A DNA stretch of 35,956 nucleotides from Chara braunii (taxonomy: Eukaryota; Streptophyta; Charophyceae; Charales; Characeae): assembly GCA_003427395.1 (NCBI GenBank), contig BFEA01000022.1:1870551-1906506 (forward strand), written 5' to 3'. Shown here one piece after another: positions 1 to 8,936 of the stretch. Numbering within the stretch: position 1 is the first letter of the stretch; each line of letters begins with the position of its first letter. Both the position numbers and the translations under genes were made by a program. The notes beneath the pieces were generated by a model. The model did no database searches. It had not been told where the DNA came from and saw only the letters and a program-made list of their open reading frames with translations.

Positions 1-983
1 GTCACATATCTTTTCAGGCCCTGAAGGACGAAGTAGCCATCTTCACTAGATCGCTCGCTCGCGCTGCACAGTGCAAAAATAATATGGTAGCTTATTCGAA
101 GATTACTCCTCCCCCCGAATTCCTCAGATTGCTGAAGGAACGATTTGCAGATTCAGTCGAGGCATAAGGGCCTCAGACGAACTGCAAACCATCCACTCAC
201 GCCAATGGAGGAGTGTTAGGGCACTCAAGGGCGTTATGGACGAGCTTGTAGCTGTCCCAGACCACGGGGTCACTGAGACCCAGTTGGTCAACTTATTTTA
301 TTGTGCCATGCCAAAGCCCCTGCGTGGGCACTTCTTCGTAAAGAGCAAACAACCCACCATGACATATAATACGTTGAGTAGAGAGGTGGCGCTGTTTGAG
401 GCACAGTCCATGCTAGTTTCCACTTTTTGGCATAAGGACTTAGGAAAGGGGAAAAAGTGTGGAAGGTCGTCCCATCTCTGGTCAGGTTAGGGCCAAGGAT
501 CATCTGATGCTTACTTTAGATGGTGGTATGGATGAGGCCTCATATAGTCAGATAGAGTGGGGCCTAGAGGAAGAGGACAATAGTGGCGGTCAGGGGAGGA
601 CCTACGCTGCTGTCGCCACTGGAGGGAGGCCGCAAGGAGGAGGAGGAGGCCAGGGCCAAGGGGTTCGGACCTCAAGTGGCCGAGGACAGGGAGCTCAAGA
701 GGTTGGCGACAGAGGAAACCGCCAAGAGGGAGGTAGGGGTCAAGGTGCCCCGCCAAATCGTTCGCGTTTCTATCGGTCATCTCCAAGAAGATGTGGATGG
801 CACCTTGGCTTGCCACAAGGCAGGCCATGGGAAGATTTGGGCTTCGACCAGTCAGTGTGGCAGCGTCATGTGGACCAGGATCAATGCATTTATTGCGTTG
901 ACCTTGGCCACATAATTAAATATTGTCCAAAGTATAGAGAAGCCCGTTATGCTGCACAAGCAGCAAAAGGCCATCGCCGGTAG
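1..983 (+). pseudogene. gag: Element A: Ty3/Gypsy gag remnant with CCHC zinc knuckle
   Basis: Gag would form the retrotransposon particle and bind genomic RNA. Three overlapping open pieces read as one broken gag: frame 3 from base 3 to a TAA at 165-167, frame 2 to 488-490, then frame 3 again to the stop near 983. The first two pieces carry a capsid-like domain (residues such as MDELVAVPDHGVTETQLV). A Gly/Gln/Arg-rich linker follows at about 590-770. A canonical knuckle CX2CX4HX4C lies at 885-926. The order and many residues match the gag of element C on the opposite strand, for example the PWxxLG...VW run before the knuckle. The left end is cut by the window. No pol follows within the next 500 bases, so this is a truncated copy. 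I am confident in the gag call. The link to a specific family rests on by-eye alignment only. Confidence 0.8.
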
Positions 984-1226
984 GGGTTGCAACTGCCCTT
1001 ACCCCTAGGCCATGTGGAGAAGAGTGCACGCACCACAGAGGAACTCCCAAACCACATGAGCGTACAACAGAGGTTGCTGGCCAGTACCTAGATAGTTGTT
1101 CAAAAACTGCTTGTGTTAAGAGTGTCTCTAGGTACTTCCCTCACAGGCGTGGCAGAAGAGTTGAAGGAGAGGATGCCTGCCTAGGCCAAGATGAATGTTA
1201 CATGCTACGCCTGCAACAGGCTGCAC
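984..1226. other. No recognisable gene after gag A
   Basis: This stretch follows the gag A stop and has no open frame of note. A 13-base word CTAGGTACTTCCC at about 1129-1141 recurs at about 1612-1624, in the presumed LTR of element B. The boundary between the two elements may therefore lie here, but I could not place it. Confidence 0.3.
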
Positions 1227-1470
1227 GGGCCCCCTTTCGAGGCCGTGACGTTTTCAGGCCAAGAGCTTGAAAACAAGGGCCTACAGGCCCTGTGTCGTTT
1301 TAGCCTGAAAGCCTGAAAACAAGGGCCTACAGGCCTTATGTCGTTTCGGGTTAAATCAGGGTCTTTCCGGCCCTGAGCATTTTCAGCCTGAAACTGAGGG
1401 CCATTTTCAGGCCCTCATCAGTCCGACCCGCCCTGAAACTCGGGCAACAAACTAGGGTTTTAGCACAGGC
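1227..1470. repeat. Imperfect GGCCTG/CAGGCC-rich repeat block
   Basis: Variants of CCTGAAAACAAGGGCC, TACAGGCC and TTTTCAGGCC recur with both orientations interleaved. About 35 bases (GAAAACAAGGGCCTACAGGCC plus the following TGTCGTTT) occur twice in near-identical form between 1268 and 1350. The block can form many alternative hairpins. It has no coding sense and lies between gag A and the TATA-like site. It may be U3 sequence of the element B LTR. Confidence 0.6.
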
Positions 1471-1571
1471 CATTTCGGGCCTGTTTTCAAGACAACCTTT
1501 GCTTGAGCTTCAACGCCAGGGTCTGGCACGTTTCGACATTGGCAAGAGCAACCTCTTGGACGGGCCAGCAC

Positions 1572-1578
1572 TATATAG
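1572..1578 (+). promoter_or_regulatory. TATA-like box in presumed LTR B
   Basis: TATATAG sits in otherwise GC-rich sequence about 970 bases before the PBS, so it could be the LTR core promoter on the plus strand. It is supported only by motif and position. Confidence 0.3.
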
Positions 1579-2000
1579 GACTGACCCGCCCTGCAGGCCG
1601 GCAGGTAGTTCCTAGGTACTTCCCAGGCACGTCACGTGCAGTTCAGGAGGCAGGAGGTAGTCTTCAGGATTCGGCAGCAACACTCTTGAGGAGCGCTGCA
1701 GGAGTAGTAGTAGCGTTAGCAGTAGTCTCCAGCGTTGGGCGGTAGTAGCGTTAGCTGTACTCTTCAGCGCTGGGCGCCATAGCAGCTAGAGTAGTACTAT
1801 AGAGAGAGATTGGGCGGAGGCCAGGGGGACTTACTAGCAGCACCATCGCTCCAGCTTTGTCTTCGAGGTACCTGCAACACAGCGCCACCTTCACAGGTTA
1901 GTACCTGGCATACGAGAGAGAAAGAGTTCTTCTTCTTCCTCTTCTCAGTCCACCGTCTCCCTCTCACCCTCTCATTATCTGACTTGACTGCATCAGCAGA

Positions 2001-2004
<4 letters not shown>

Positions 2005-2053
<49 letters not shown>
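2005..2053. repeat. (GA)n microsatellite
   Basis: An uninterrupted GA run of about 24 units. GA runs can recruit GAGA-binding factors in plants, but in this setting it may simply be slippage-prone sequence. The Arg/Glu repeat peptide it appears to encode is an artefact. Confidence 0.95.
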
Positions 2054-2056
<3 letters not shown>

Positions 2057-2543
2057 CGTGACATTTGGATCTTGACTCGACATTGGACCTTAGATATTTT
2101 GACGAGGGATTATTTGGGACTTGTAACGAGACTTGGTGTTGACGACTTTCCCATCTCTCCCCTCCTCTTCTCCGTCTAATCCCCTCCTCTTCGTCTGTGC
2201 ATGAACTGGACCTGGTGCCTCTTCCTGTGTATAGCACCAGGCTCCCTTCACGCCGTGTGGGGAGAATGATGTATGTTTGGTCTGTGTTGTAACATTGATT
2301 GGGCTAGTCATTAGTATTCTAGTACTTTGCTGCGCTATCTTGTACGACGCGAAAGAGGTCAGTCCCGGTCAGGTCAGGACTTGTATCCAAGTCTTCCACT
2401 GCGCTGTAAAGCACCATTTTGTTTGTATCAGGATGTACACTGCTTGTTGAGATTTCACTTGCACTGCATTGTCCATTCAGTCCTTTTCATCAGATTGCGG
2501 ATCCTTGGTTTATATGTACATCGCCCAGCTGGGCATGTAACAA

Positions 2544-2559
2544 TTGGTATCGGAGTACC
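2544..2559 (+). other. Primer-binding site of element B
   Basis: TTGGTATCGGAGTACC begins two bases after the CA that ends the LTR. It resembles the initiator-Met-tRNA PBS of plant LTR elements (TGGTATCAGAGC) with one internal change. The same TTGGTATCGGAG core occurs next to the LTRs of elements C and D. Confidence 0.8.
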
Positions 2560-3423
2560 GCACGTGAATCAGGACAACCTGATCTGACACGTGTGAGGGG
2601 GCTAAGTAGCTGATTAGTCTTGATTGATTGATTAGAGCACACTCACTGCGGAAAATCAAAAAAAAAAAAATTATGTTCTTTGATTTTGTTTTCTCGCTAT
2701 TTTTGTTGTGGAAAATCGCAATAGCGCAAGATCTGAAATTTCCATTTTTGTTTTTCTTTTGTAAATTTGAAATTTCGTTGTTGGAAAATCCGAAATATCT
2801 TTTTTTCAAAAATTTCAATTTCCTTTTGCAATTTCCCGTTATTTAGAAATCCGGAATATTTTTTTTTGAAATTCGTTAAAAAAAAAAAAAAAAAAGGTAC
2901 GGGAAATCCCTCTTGCAGTACCATTTTCCAAACTGCGAATACTCATCTGAGTAAGTTTGAATACTTGTTATTTTTTCTCGGAATTTTTCTTATTCGCAGT
3001 TCTATGATTTTCACTACCTGATAATCATTGGCAATCTGAAAGTTCAAATTTTTTTCTCATTGTTACTTCTGCACTTCAAGGGAGGTTGGGAGACCTACTG
3101 AACTTGCAAAACTCAGGATTTCATGTTCTCGAAACTTTTTTTTGCAAAGTTCAAACTTTTCTTTTTTTTTATTAGTGGCTCCTTATCTGGGCGATTTAGC
3201 CCCTCTCCCCACCTATGTTGTTGCCCCCTCTGGTCTCACTTTCTCTATATGTCTCCGGGTACCCCCGACGGCGACATTGGTAAGTTGCCACGTCAGCAGG
3301 CCACGTCAGCAGACCACGTCAGCAGTCCACGTCAGCCGACAGCAGTGCCACGTTAGCAGCAGGGAGTATCACGTCAGGAGGCCCCTGGCCTGGTCTATGC
3401 TCTTGCGCTCGCAAACAGCCGTC
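2560..3423. other. A/T-homopolymer-rich leader of element B
   Basis: This untranslated-looking leader lies between the PBS and gag. It is dominated by runs of A and T (about 2659-2900, with an A run near 2878-2895) and by repeated words GGAAAATC, GAAATTTC and CGGAATA. Short apparent frames here are Phe/Lys-rich artefacts. The last 140 bases change abruptly to GC-rich sequence with a 13-bp tandem repeat. Confidence 0.6.
3288..3359. repeat. 13-bp tandem repeat, CCACGTCAGCAG core
   Basis: Copies start at 3288, 3301, 3314 and 3327 with a 13-base period, plus a diverged copy at 3348. Each holds CCACGTCA, whose reverse complement TGACGTGG is a hybrid G-box/C-box type bZIP site in plants. The array is just upstream of the gag start of element B. 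Confidence 0.85.
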
Positions 3424-4388
3424 ATGGACCAGAAGTCCGGGGAAACGGACGAGGCCTATCATGCTCGGATGCTGCTTCTGATTACCGAAGCCAAGCAACG
3501 GTCGGATGCAGTAGCAGCTGCAGCAAAGAAGAAGGCAGAGGATGTCGAGAAGGCACGTCTGTTGGCACTTGAACAGCAGCGCCAGCAAGACGAGGCAGCA
3601 GCAAAGGCTGCCGATGAAGAATGACTTCAACGACGCGAGAAGATATTCAGCGGAGAGCAGCTTTGCTCACAATGGCAGCGGACTGGCGGGTCGAGGCCGA
3701 GAATGGGAAGCTGGAAGAGAGTGGAAACAAGATCTCTCTAGTCCTCTCCCATCTCACGGACCTCCTGGCCAGGTGCATTGCACAGCAGGAGGACATTCAC
3801 AACCTCGACGAAGCGGTTCAGACACACAATCAGGTGTTTGACCAACTCACCAGCCGCCTCCAGCAGCTGGAACAAACCGTCGCCGCCCCCGTTGCCAGCT
3901 CTTCCAACACCTCCGATCGCCTCGAGGCATTGGAGATTGATGTCGGATCCCTCAACGACGGCGTGCAGTTACAGCAAAACCCCACACAACAGTTGGAGCA
4001 GCGGATCTGTACTGCCGCCACTCACTCGAGATCGGAACCGCGCGAGACAACTCCAAAGTTCGATGATCAGGAGATCTTCTGCGATTCGACGAAGACGGAC
4101 CCGATTCCGTGGTTCCGTAAGTTCGAACTGAAGTTGCAGCTACACTATGTCAGCGAGCACAAGCACCACTCATACTTATACTCCCGCTCAGGGGGCGCGT
4201 GCCAAGCATGGCTGGACAATCTCCTGTCCAAGTACAAAGTGGTAGCTTCCGACTTGCATACCAAGATCAGCTGGGATGATCTAAAGGCGGCGTGGCATAA
4301 GCGGTTCCAAGTAGAGCCGCCGAAGATCAAGGCAATGGACAAGCTGATGGTCTTCGAAAAAGGCGCGCTGCCGAGTACCAACACTTGA
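3424..4388 (+). pseudogene. gag: Element B gag, N-terminal coiled coil and capsid part
   Basis: Gag of a Ty3/Gypsy element. I start it at the ATG at 3424 (MDQKSGETDEAY), because upstream codons in the same frame run through the repeat array. The first 66 codons are Ala/Lys/Glu/Gln-rich and coiled-coil-like. They stop at a TGA at 3622-3624, and reading resumes in frame 3 about 35 bases on. The rest (ALLTMAADWR... onward) has leucine heptads at about 3700-3990. A retrotransposon gag domain follows (PKFDDQEIF, PIPWFRKFELKLQ, CQAWLDNL, WDDLKAAWHKRF). It ends by frameshift near 4385. The stop and shifts make it a pseudogene. Family recognition is by motif order. Confidence 0.8.
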
Positions 4389-4922
4389 CATCCGTCCCAG
4401 ACATTCAAATGGGCTTCAAAGCCATCAAACACTACTTCATCTCGAGGTTGTGTCCGACGTTGGGCAATGCGTTGACTCACGTCAAGGACACCCTGACACA
4501 CAGGCAAAACTCTTCGACAAGGCCGCGCAGATTATTGTCACGAACAAGGAGGCCAAGAATCTCCAGCGTTCGTCTGCGCCACGCTTGAGCAGAGATCAGC
4601 ATCGGCCGAAAGTGGTCGTGGTCGCGGCGACAACGCCAAACGACCAAACTAGCGAGGCCGTGTCTACAAATGAAGGGGACAGACTCGCAGCCGCCCGGAA
4701 AGGTGGCCGCTCTGACAAAGGCCGAGGACGCGGCAAGGCGAAGACAAGCAGCGCATCGAGCCCGGGCCTAGCGCAGCAGCTCCAGCCCCATGGTCCCATT
4801 ACGGTCTCTCCGAGCAAGCATACAAGGCATGCACGAGATTCCGCTATTGTTTGTGGTGTAACAACGATCTCCACGACACAATGGCCTGCCAATTGAAAGG
4901 GAAGGGCAAATCGGGAAATTGA
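4385..4922 (+). pseudogene. gag: Element B gag C-terminal part with CCHC knuckle
   Basis: This continues gag through two further frame changes: frame 2 to about 4490, frame 1 to about 4810, then frame 3. The middle is basic and Arg/Gly/Ser-rich (RKGGRSDKGRGRGKAK), typical of nucleocapsid. In frame 3 a canonical CX2CX4HX4C knuckle (CLWCNNDLHDTMAC) lies at 4848-4889, followed by a TGA at 4920-4922. The knuckle would bind retroelement RNA. It is not visible in the long open frame covering this place, so simple gene prediction would miss it. Confidence 0.75.
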
Positions 4923-5519
4923 GCACCACCGGGAGTGACTCGACGACACTCTGGACGCCTTCAGAACCGGTCACTTCGCGGGTGACCGCCCTTCGTTCCG
5001 AGGCACATGCGGAAGTCGATAGTCCTCTTCTTTATTCTTTTGAGGACTATGCTGCCCGGCTCGTTCCTACGCTGGGTACTCATGCTCAAGGACAAGACGT
5101 GTGTGCGGCATCTTCTTCGTCCGACAACGACAACTATCGTCTTCATGTGGTTCTTCACGCTGAGGTATTGGACCCGCTCACGTCCGAGGATTTCGCATGG
5201 CTTCCTCTCCCGACCACGGGCCGCTTGCCGGGACCACAATGCGCAGCATTATGCGCTCATCTTCACACGTGCTTATCCTTCTATGCACCACCAACTTCGC
5301 CGACGGATGACGAAGTCACGGTGGGGGACATCCTTGCGTATGTTACCAAGGGTGGCCTGCGAGTTTCGCAGGCAGCGGTACGATGACAACACACCGCTCC
5401 TCTATGTCCGCATCCAAGTTGGGCAAGCGTCCTGTAGCGTTTTGCTGGATAGCGGCGCGTCTCGCAATTTTATGAGCCAAGCCTTTATGCAAAAGGCTAG
5501 CCTTGGCGCACAAGTTTGA
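4919..5519 (+). pseudogene. pol: Element B linker and aspartic protease
   Basis: Frame 2 covers an acidic linker of unknown role to about 5370. The reading then moves to frame 3 for the protease. The catalytic triplet D-S-G sits in LLDSGASRNFMS with Asp at 5448-5450, the usual Ty3/Gypsy form (D-S/T-G-A). The protease would cut Gag-Pol. The open stretch ends at 5519 and the second protease half (FNIILGMPWL) continues in frame 2, so at least two frameshifts cut the domain. The active site itself is intact, unlike those of elements D and E. Confidence 0.75.
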
Positions 5520-6967
5520 AGGAAGGCAAACCCGACAGCGATCAAGTTGGTGGACGGAAGGACGCAACAGCTTATCAACCGCTACATCGAGGCCGTACCG
5601 GTGTGTATTTCGCACCTCATGCATGCGAGCCGGTGACATTTGACATTTTGGACACGGACTTCAACATTATTTTGGGAATGCCTTGGCTTGCATGCGCGGA
5701 TCACACGGTTAACTTCCACTGGAGGACTCTTACCGTTCGCAACGCCTTGGACGCCAAAGTGTCGTGTACTATTCCTCTTCCGCACCCTTCGATTCGGTGC
5801 CAAGTGGTGATGGCCAAATCATTCCGGGCTACTTGTGCTTACGAGCAGCCCAACGAAATCGGCCTATGTTTCCTACGGACCGTCGCGGTAGCCGACTCTT
5901 CACCCACGGACTTGTCTTCGGACCCCCGTGTGGTGCGGTTGCTTGACGAGTTCGCCGACATCTTCGAGTCACCTACCGGTGTGGTGTCGGATCGACGAAT
6001 CTCTCACGAGATCATTCTCGAGGCCGGTGCTGTGCCGCCGAAAGGTTGCATTTATCGCATGAGCGAGGAGGAGCTTACGGTCCTCCGCGCGCAACTCGAT
6101 GATTTGTTGGACAAGGGTTAGATCCGGCTTAGTAGCTCTCCATACGGAGTGCCAGTTCTCGTCGTACGGAAGAAGAACAAAGATCTACGTTTGTGCATCG
6201 ACTACCGCAAGCTCAACGCGCAAACCGTCAAGAATGCGGGGCCTCTTCCTCGCATCGATGATCCTCTTGAACGATTGGGCAGCGCGAAGTACTTCTCTAA
6301 GTTGGATTTGAAGTCGGGATGCCATCGGATTTCGATCTGACCGAACGATCACTACAAATCCGCGTTCAAGACGCGGTACGGGCATTTTGAGTGGGTGGTC
6401 ATGCCTTTTGGCCTCACCAACGCCCCAACGACCTTGCAAGCGGCAATGACCAACGAGTTTCGTGTGATGGTGGACCGGTTCGTGCTGGTCTACTTAGACG
6501 ACATTCTCGTCTATAGCCGCTTATTGGAGGATCATCTTGAGCACCTTCGACGAGTGTTGGAGACGCTCCGTCGCGCCAAGTACAAGGCCAACCTCGACAA
6601 CTGCGAATTTGTCCGGTTAGAGCTGGAATGCTTGGGCCATTTTGTCACACCGGAGGGCATCAGTCCGCTATCGGACAAGATTCAAGCCTTCCAAGAGCGG
6701 ACGGAGCCGCGGAACGTCACGGATGTCTGTTCGTTTCTTGGCCTTGCTGGCTACTACCTATCAAGGGATACCCGAAGATCGCGGCCCACTTGTCCAAACT
6801 TCAATGCGAGGATCGGCCGTTTGACTTCGGAGAGGATGCACAAGAAGCATTTTTGGCTCCCAAAGCCACACTATTATCTGCGGAGGTCTTACGCTGTCGT
6901 GGCAAATACCCTGACTTTGCCGGAGTTTTTCAACGTCGGACGCTGTCCGACTCTTTCGTTGAATTGA
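5516..6967 (+). pseudogene. pol: Element B protease end and reverse transcriptase
   Basis: RT copies the element RNA into DNA. Frame 2 runs from the protease flap region (ILGMPWLACADH) into the RT palm and fingers. Recognisable RT blocks are YGVPVLVVRKKNKDLRLCID, FSKLDLKSG, MPFGLTNAP and the catalytic YLDD at 6491-6502. LGHFVTPEGI and FLGLAGYY follow. Two in-frame stops occur: TAG at 6119-6121, where related proteins have Trp, and TGA at 6338-6340, where Arg is expected. After FLGLAGYY (about 6760) the frame shifts and the RT connection continues in another frame (KIAAHLSKLQ, FDFGEDAQEAF) to about 6890. No RNase H or integrase follows. Confidence 0.85.
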
Positions 6968-7979
6968 AGGACTTGATGAGACTAGCGTCTGCTAAAAGTT
7001 TATTCAGACCAAGCCTGTGACTGAGAGACTAAAGGTTTCGAACTTTAGTTCGGACGCCTGTGAGGTCCGAGAGTAGCAACAGTAACCGGAAGTGCTTTGC
7101 TTTTGTCGGAGCCCCAGGAATGTGCAGACATGCGAACGCAAAAGCTAGACCTATTTTACCTAAAATAATGTTGCGGGGCTGCTAAGCCGCGCGATTCAGC
7201 AAATGGAGGGTGGCTTGACGTTTCCCTCCTGAAGGTGGTGGGGGTTGGTTCGAGTGATGGTAGGTGGATGAAAGGGAGGCAGAGGGAGTTTTTCGAAGGA
7301 TTCTTCATGGAGAATAACGCTTCAAGGAGGAAGGAGGACATCGCCATCTCATGTGAAGCTTGCTGCGGGTGAAGAAGGTTGCGCGTCAACATGATCTCAG
7401 GGTTTCGTTTTCAATAGTTTTTCTGATTGGTTGACTTTGTATTGCCTGTTTTCCCTCTCTCTCTTGATTCTTAAAGTCCGCATGTCGTAATTCTTGATGC
7501 TCACCATATGATGATGATCTAATTAGGTTTTTTGAATTTTGTCTTAACTCTTCTGAATTTATGATTCGATTGTTGTAGGTGTATCACTCGTTTGTTTTTT
7601 CTATATTGTAATTCTGGATATTCTTTCTATTGATGATGATCTGATTCAGTTTTCTGTTGGTGGTTCCTTCTGATAATATGGTTTCTTAAACTTTTTTGTG
7701 CCATACATCTTTGCTAAACGTTTCTCAGACCGTGGTTTGGGAATCTGATTCGAAAATCCTTTATGGATATCTAAACCTAAATTTCATATAATTTCTCGTA
7801 CATTTTATCACTCAGTAGTTTTCCTTATCATCGATCTTATGGTCTTGATTTTTTCTTGATTTTTTATACAAACTCGTTCTGATCTTTGATGCCTAAAAGT
7901 AGGTATTTTTTCAAAACCAAATGGTTGCTAATCATAACACCGTGCGGTAAATTTTGATTCGGATTGGCTTTCTTTGTTT
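6968..7979. other. Unassigned 1-kb spacer between elements B and C
   Basis: The first 430 bases are of mixed composition and hold two adjacent hairpins at 7028-7070. Bases 7400-7979 are T-rich (TTTTTCTTGATTT-like words, TTGTAG/GTG) and read like plant intron or UTR sequence. I see no supported coding frame and no LTR copy matching element B. It separates two truncated elements and may be host sequence or a third unrecognised insertion. Confidence 0.4.
7028..7070. other. Two adjacent small hairpins
   Basis: ACTAAAG pairs with CTTTAGT (7028-7049, 8-base loop), and TCGGAC pairs with GTCCGA (7050-7070). They abut without a gap. Function unknown. Confidence 0.5.
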
Positions 7980-8512
7980 GCTAATCTCTCCCTCTCTTCT
8001 CTCCCAAGATCTTTGTCCTAGTTCCCTCGTCTCAACATGCATGCACACTCCCCACCTACGAGAATCTACTTTGAATGCTACTCACTGATATCCTATTACT
8101 AACCCTTCTACTACTACTAGCACAAGCGGGCGCAACTATGGCCTCTTCTGCAGCCAACGCCCAACACTTCTTCCTTCTGGCGCAGCTCTCAAGCCAGCGC
8201 TCTTCCCCTGCACTATAGCGCACAAGTGCCTCAACACTTCCACGCATCAATGCAATGGAGAATCTGCCTTGTGGGGAGGCTGCCTCGTTTCTTGTAGTGC
8301 TGGTCTCCCTTTGCGAGGTCTGAATTCAGTCTTTCTTGGGTCCTTTCCCGGTCCCGGGCCTCTGTGGAGTGTGTCCCAGTTCCTTATCCTCAAGGTCTGC
8401 TGCTGTTGCGGCCTTCAGGCCTGAATTTCGGACTTCCAATCTGTATCTAGACTTTCCCTTTGACTTGAATCTGGACTGGGACCTTATCTCTTTGACTTCT
8501 TTATGAACAGAC

Positions 8513-8604
8513 ACACCTACTGTTCGACAGACACACTTACTGCATGAACAGACACATCTCCTGTACGACCAGACACATCTCCTGTACGAATAGACATGAC
8601 TTGC
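8513..8604. repeat. ~20-bp subrepeats in LTR C (left copy)
   Basis: About five imperfect copies of GAACAGACACATCTCCTGTAC run head to tail. The same array occurs at 26254-26356. Short tandem subrepeats in U3 often act as enhancers in plant LTRs; that role here is inference. Confidence 0.75.
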
Positions 8605-8608
8605 ACAC

Positions 8609-8666
8609 CCCCTGGATGAACAGATGTAACTCCCACAATTGAATACTGCAACTGTTCGTCCAGGGG
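8609..8666. repeat. 15-bp inverted repeat in LTR C (left copy)
   Basis: CCCCTGGATGAACAG at 8609-8623 faces CTGTTCGTCCAGGGG at 8652-8666, with one G/T wobble. The right LTR copy is a perfect match. Confidence 0.85.
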
Positions 8667-8936
8667 CACAACTGTGACCTTTGACATGACTTTTTACTTC
8701 AGTTAGGATGTGACTTTTGTCCCAGAGAACATGTCCTTTGATCTGCTTTTGGGCTCTGGCCGAGTGACCCATTATGCTGCATTCGTCATTCAAGGTCTGA
8801 ATTGGGTATAGACCCTTTTACTCTCGCCGGCCTAGTTTCGAGGTCCTCTGAGGAAAAACCTTCATCTATCTATAAAACTTATTCCTCTTCTTGCTCTTTT
8901 GTAAGCAGATACAATATAAGGCGCAGACTCAATCAA

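Larger units (their letters stand above)
1480..2542 (+). repeat. Probable 5' LTR of element B (right end defined, left end not)
   Basis: The right end is set by the PBS that starts two bases later: the sequence ends in GTAACA, a CA terminus. The left end is a guess because no second copy is in the window. Inside are a TATA-like box at 1572-1578, a CACGTCACGTG stretch near 1628-1638, and a pure (GA)n run at 2005-2053. The region lacks coding sense, as expected for an LTR. A 3' partner was not found near 6968-7979. Confidence 0.5.
1480..6967 (+). mobile_element. Element B: decayed, 3'-truncated Ty3/Gypsy retrotransposon
   Basis: The order is LTR end, PBS, leader, gag, protease and RT, all on the plus strand. 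This is the Ty3/Gypsy order, but RNase H and integrase are missing. Homology stops in the RT connection region at about 6890-6967, where the frame also shifts. At least two in-frame stops in RT (6119-6121, 6338-6340), one in gag (3622-3624) and several frameshifts make it non-autonomous. The left border is uncertain. Confidence 0.75.
7980..8820 (-). repeat. Truncated 3' LTR of element C
   Basis: It matches 25774-26580 over its whole length, starting at CTCTCCCTCTCTTCTCTCCC. The roughly 310 bases that complete the LTR next to the PBS in the right copy (25465-25773) are missing here, so the outer end was lost or replaced at about 7980. It has a segment of about 40 bases near 8372-8413 that the right copy lacks. 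The junction there has CAG on both sides, suggesting a short-repeat deletion in the right copy. Confidence 0.85.

Noticed and set aside
1810-2237. Arg/Glu and Ser/Leu repeat proteins over the GA microsatellite.
   Set aside because: These are pure translations of (GA)n with no flanking domain.
2510-3021. Phe/Lys-rich short frames in the element B leader.
   Set aside because: They follow A/T homopolymers and lie between a PBS and gag, a non-coding leader.
3142-3423. Extending gag B upstream to the ATG at 3142.
   Set aside because: Those codons translate a T-rich stretch and the 13-bp repeat array; the ATG at 3424 begins gag-like sequence.
7156-7392. A 78-residue minus-strand frame in the B/C spacer.
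   Set aside because: No domain, no conserved start context, and composition typical of chance frames.
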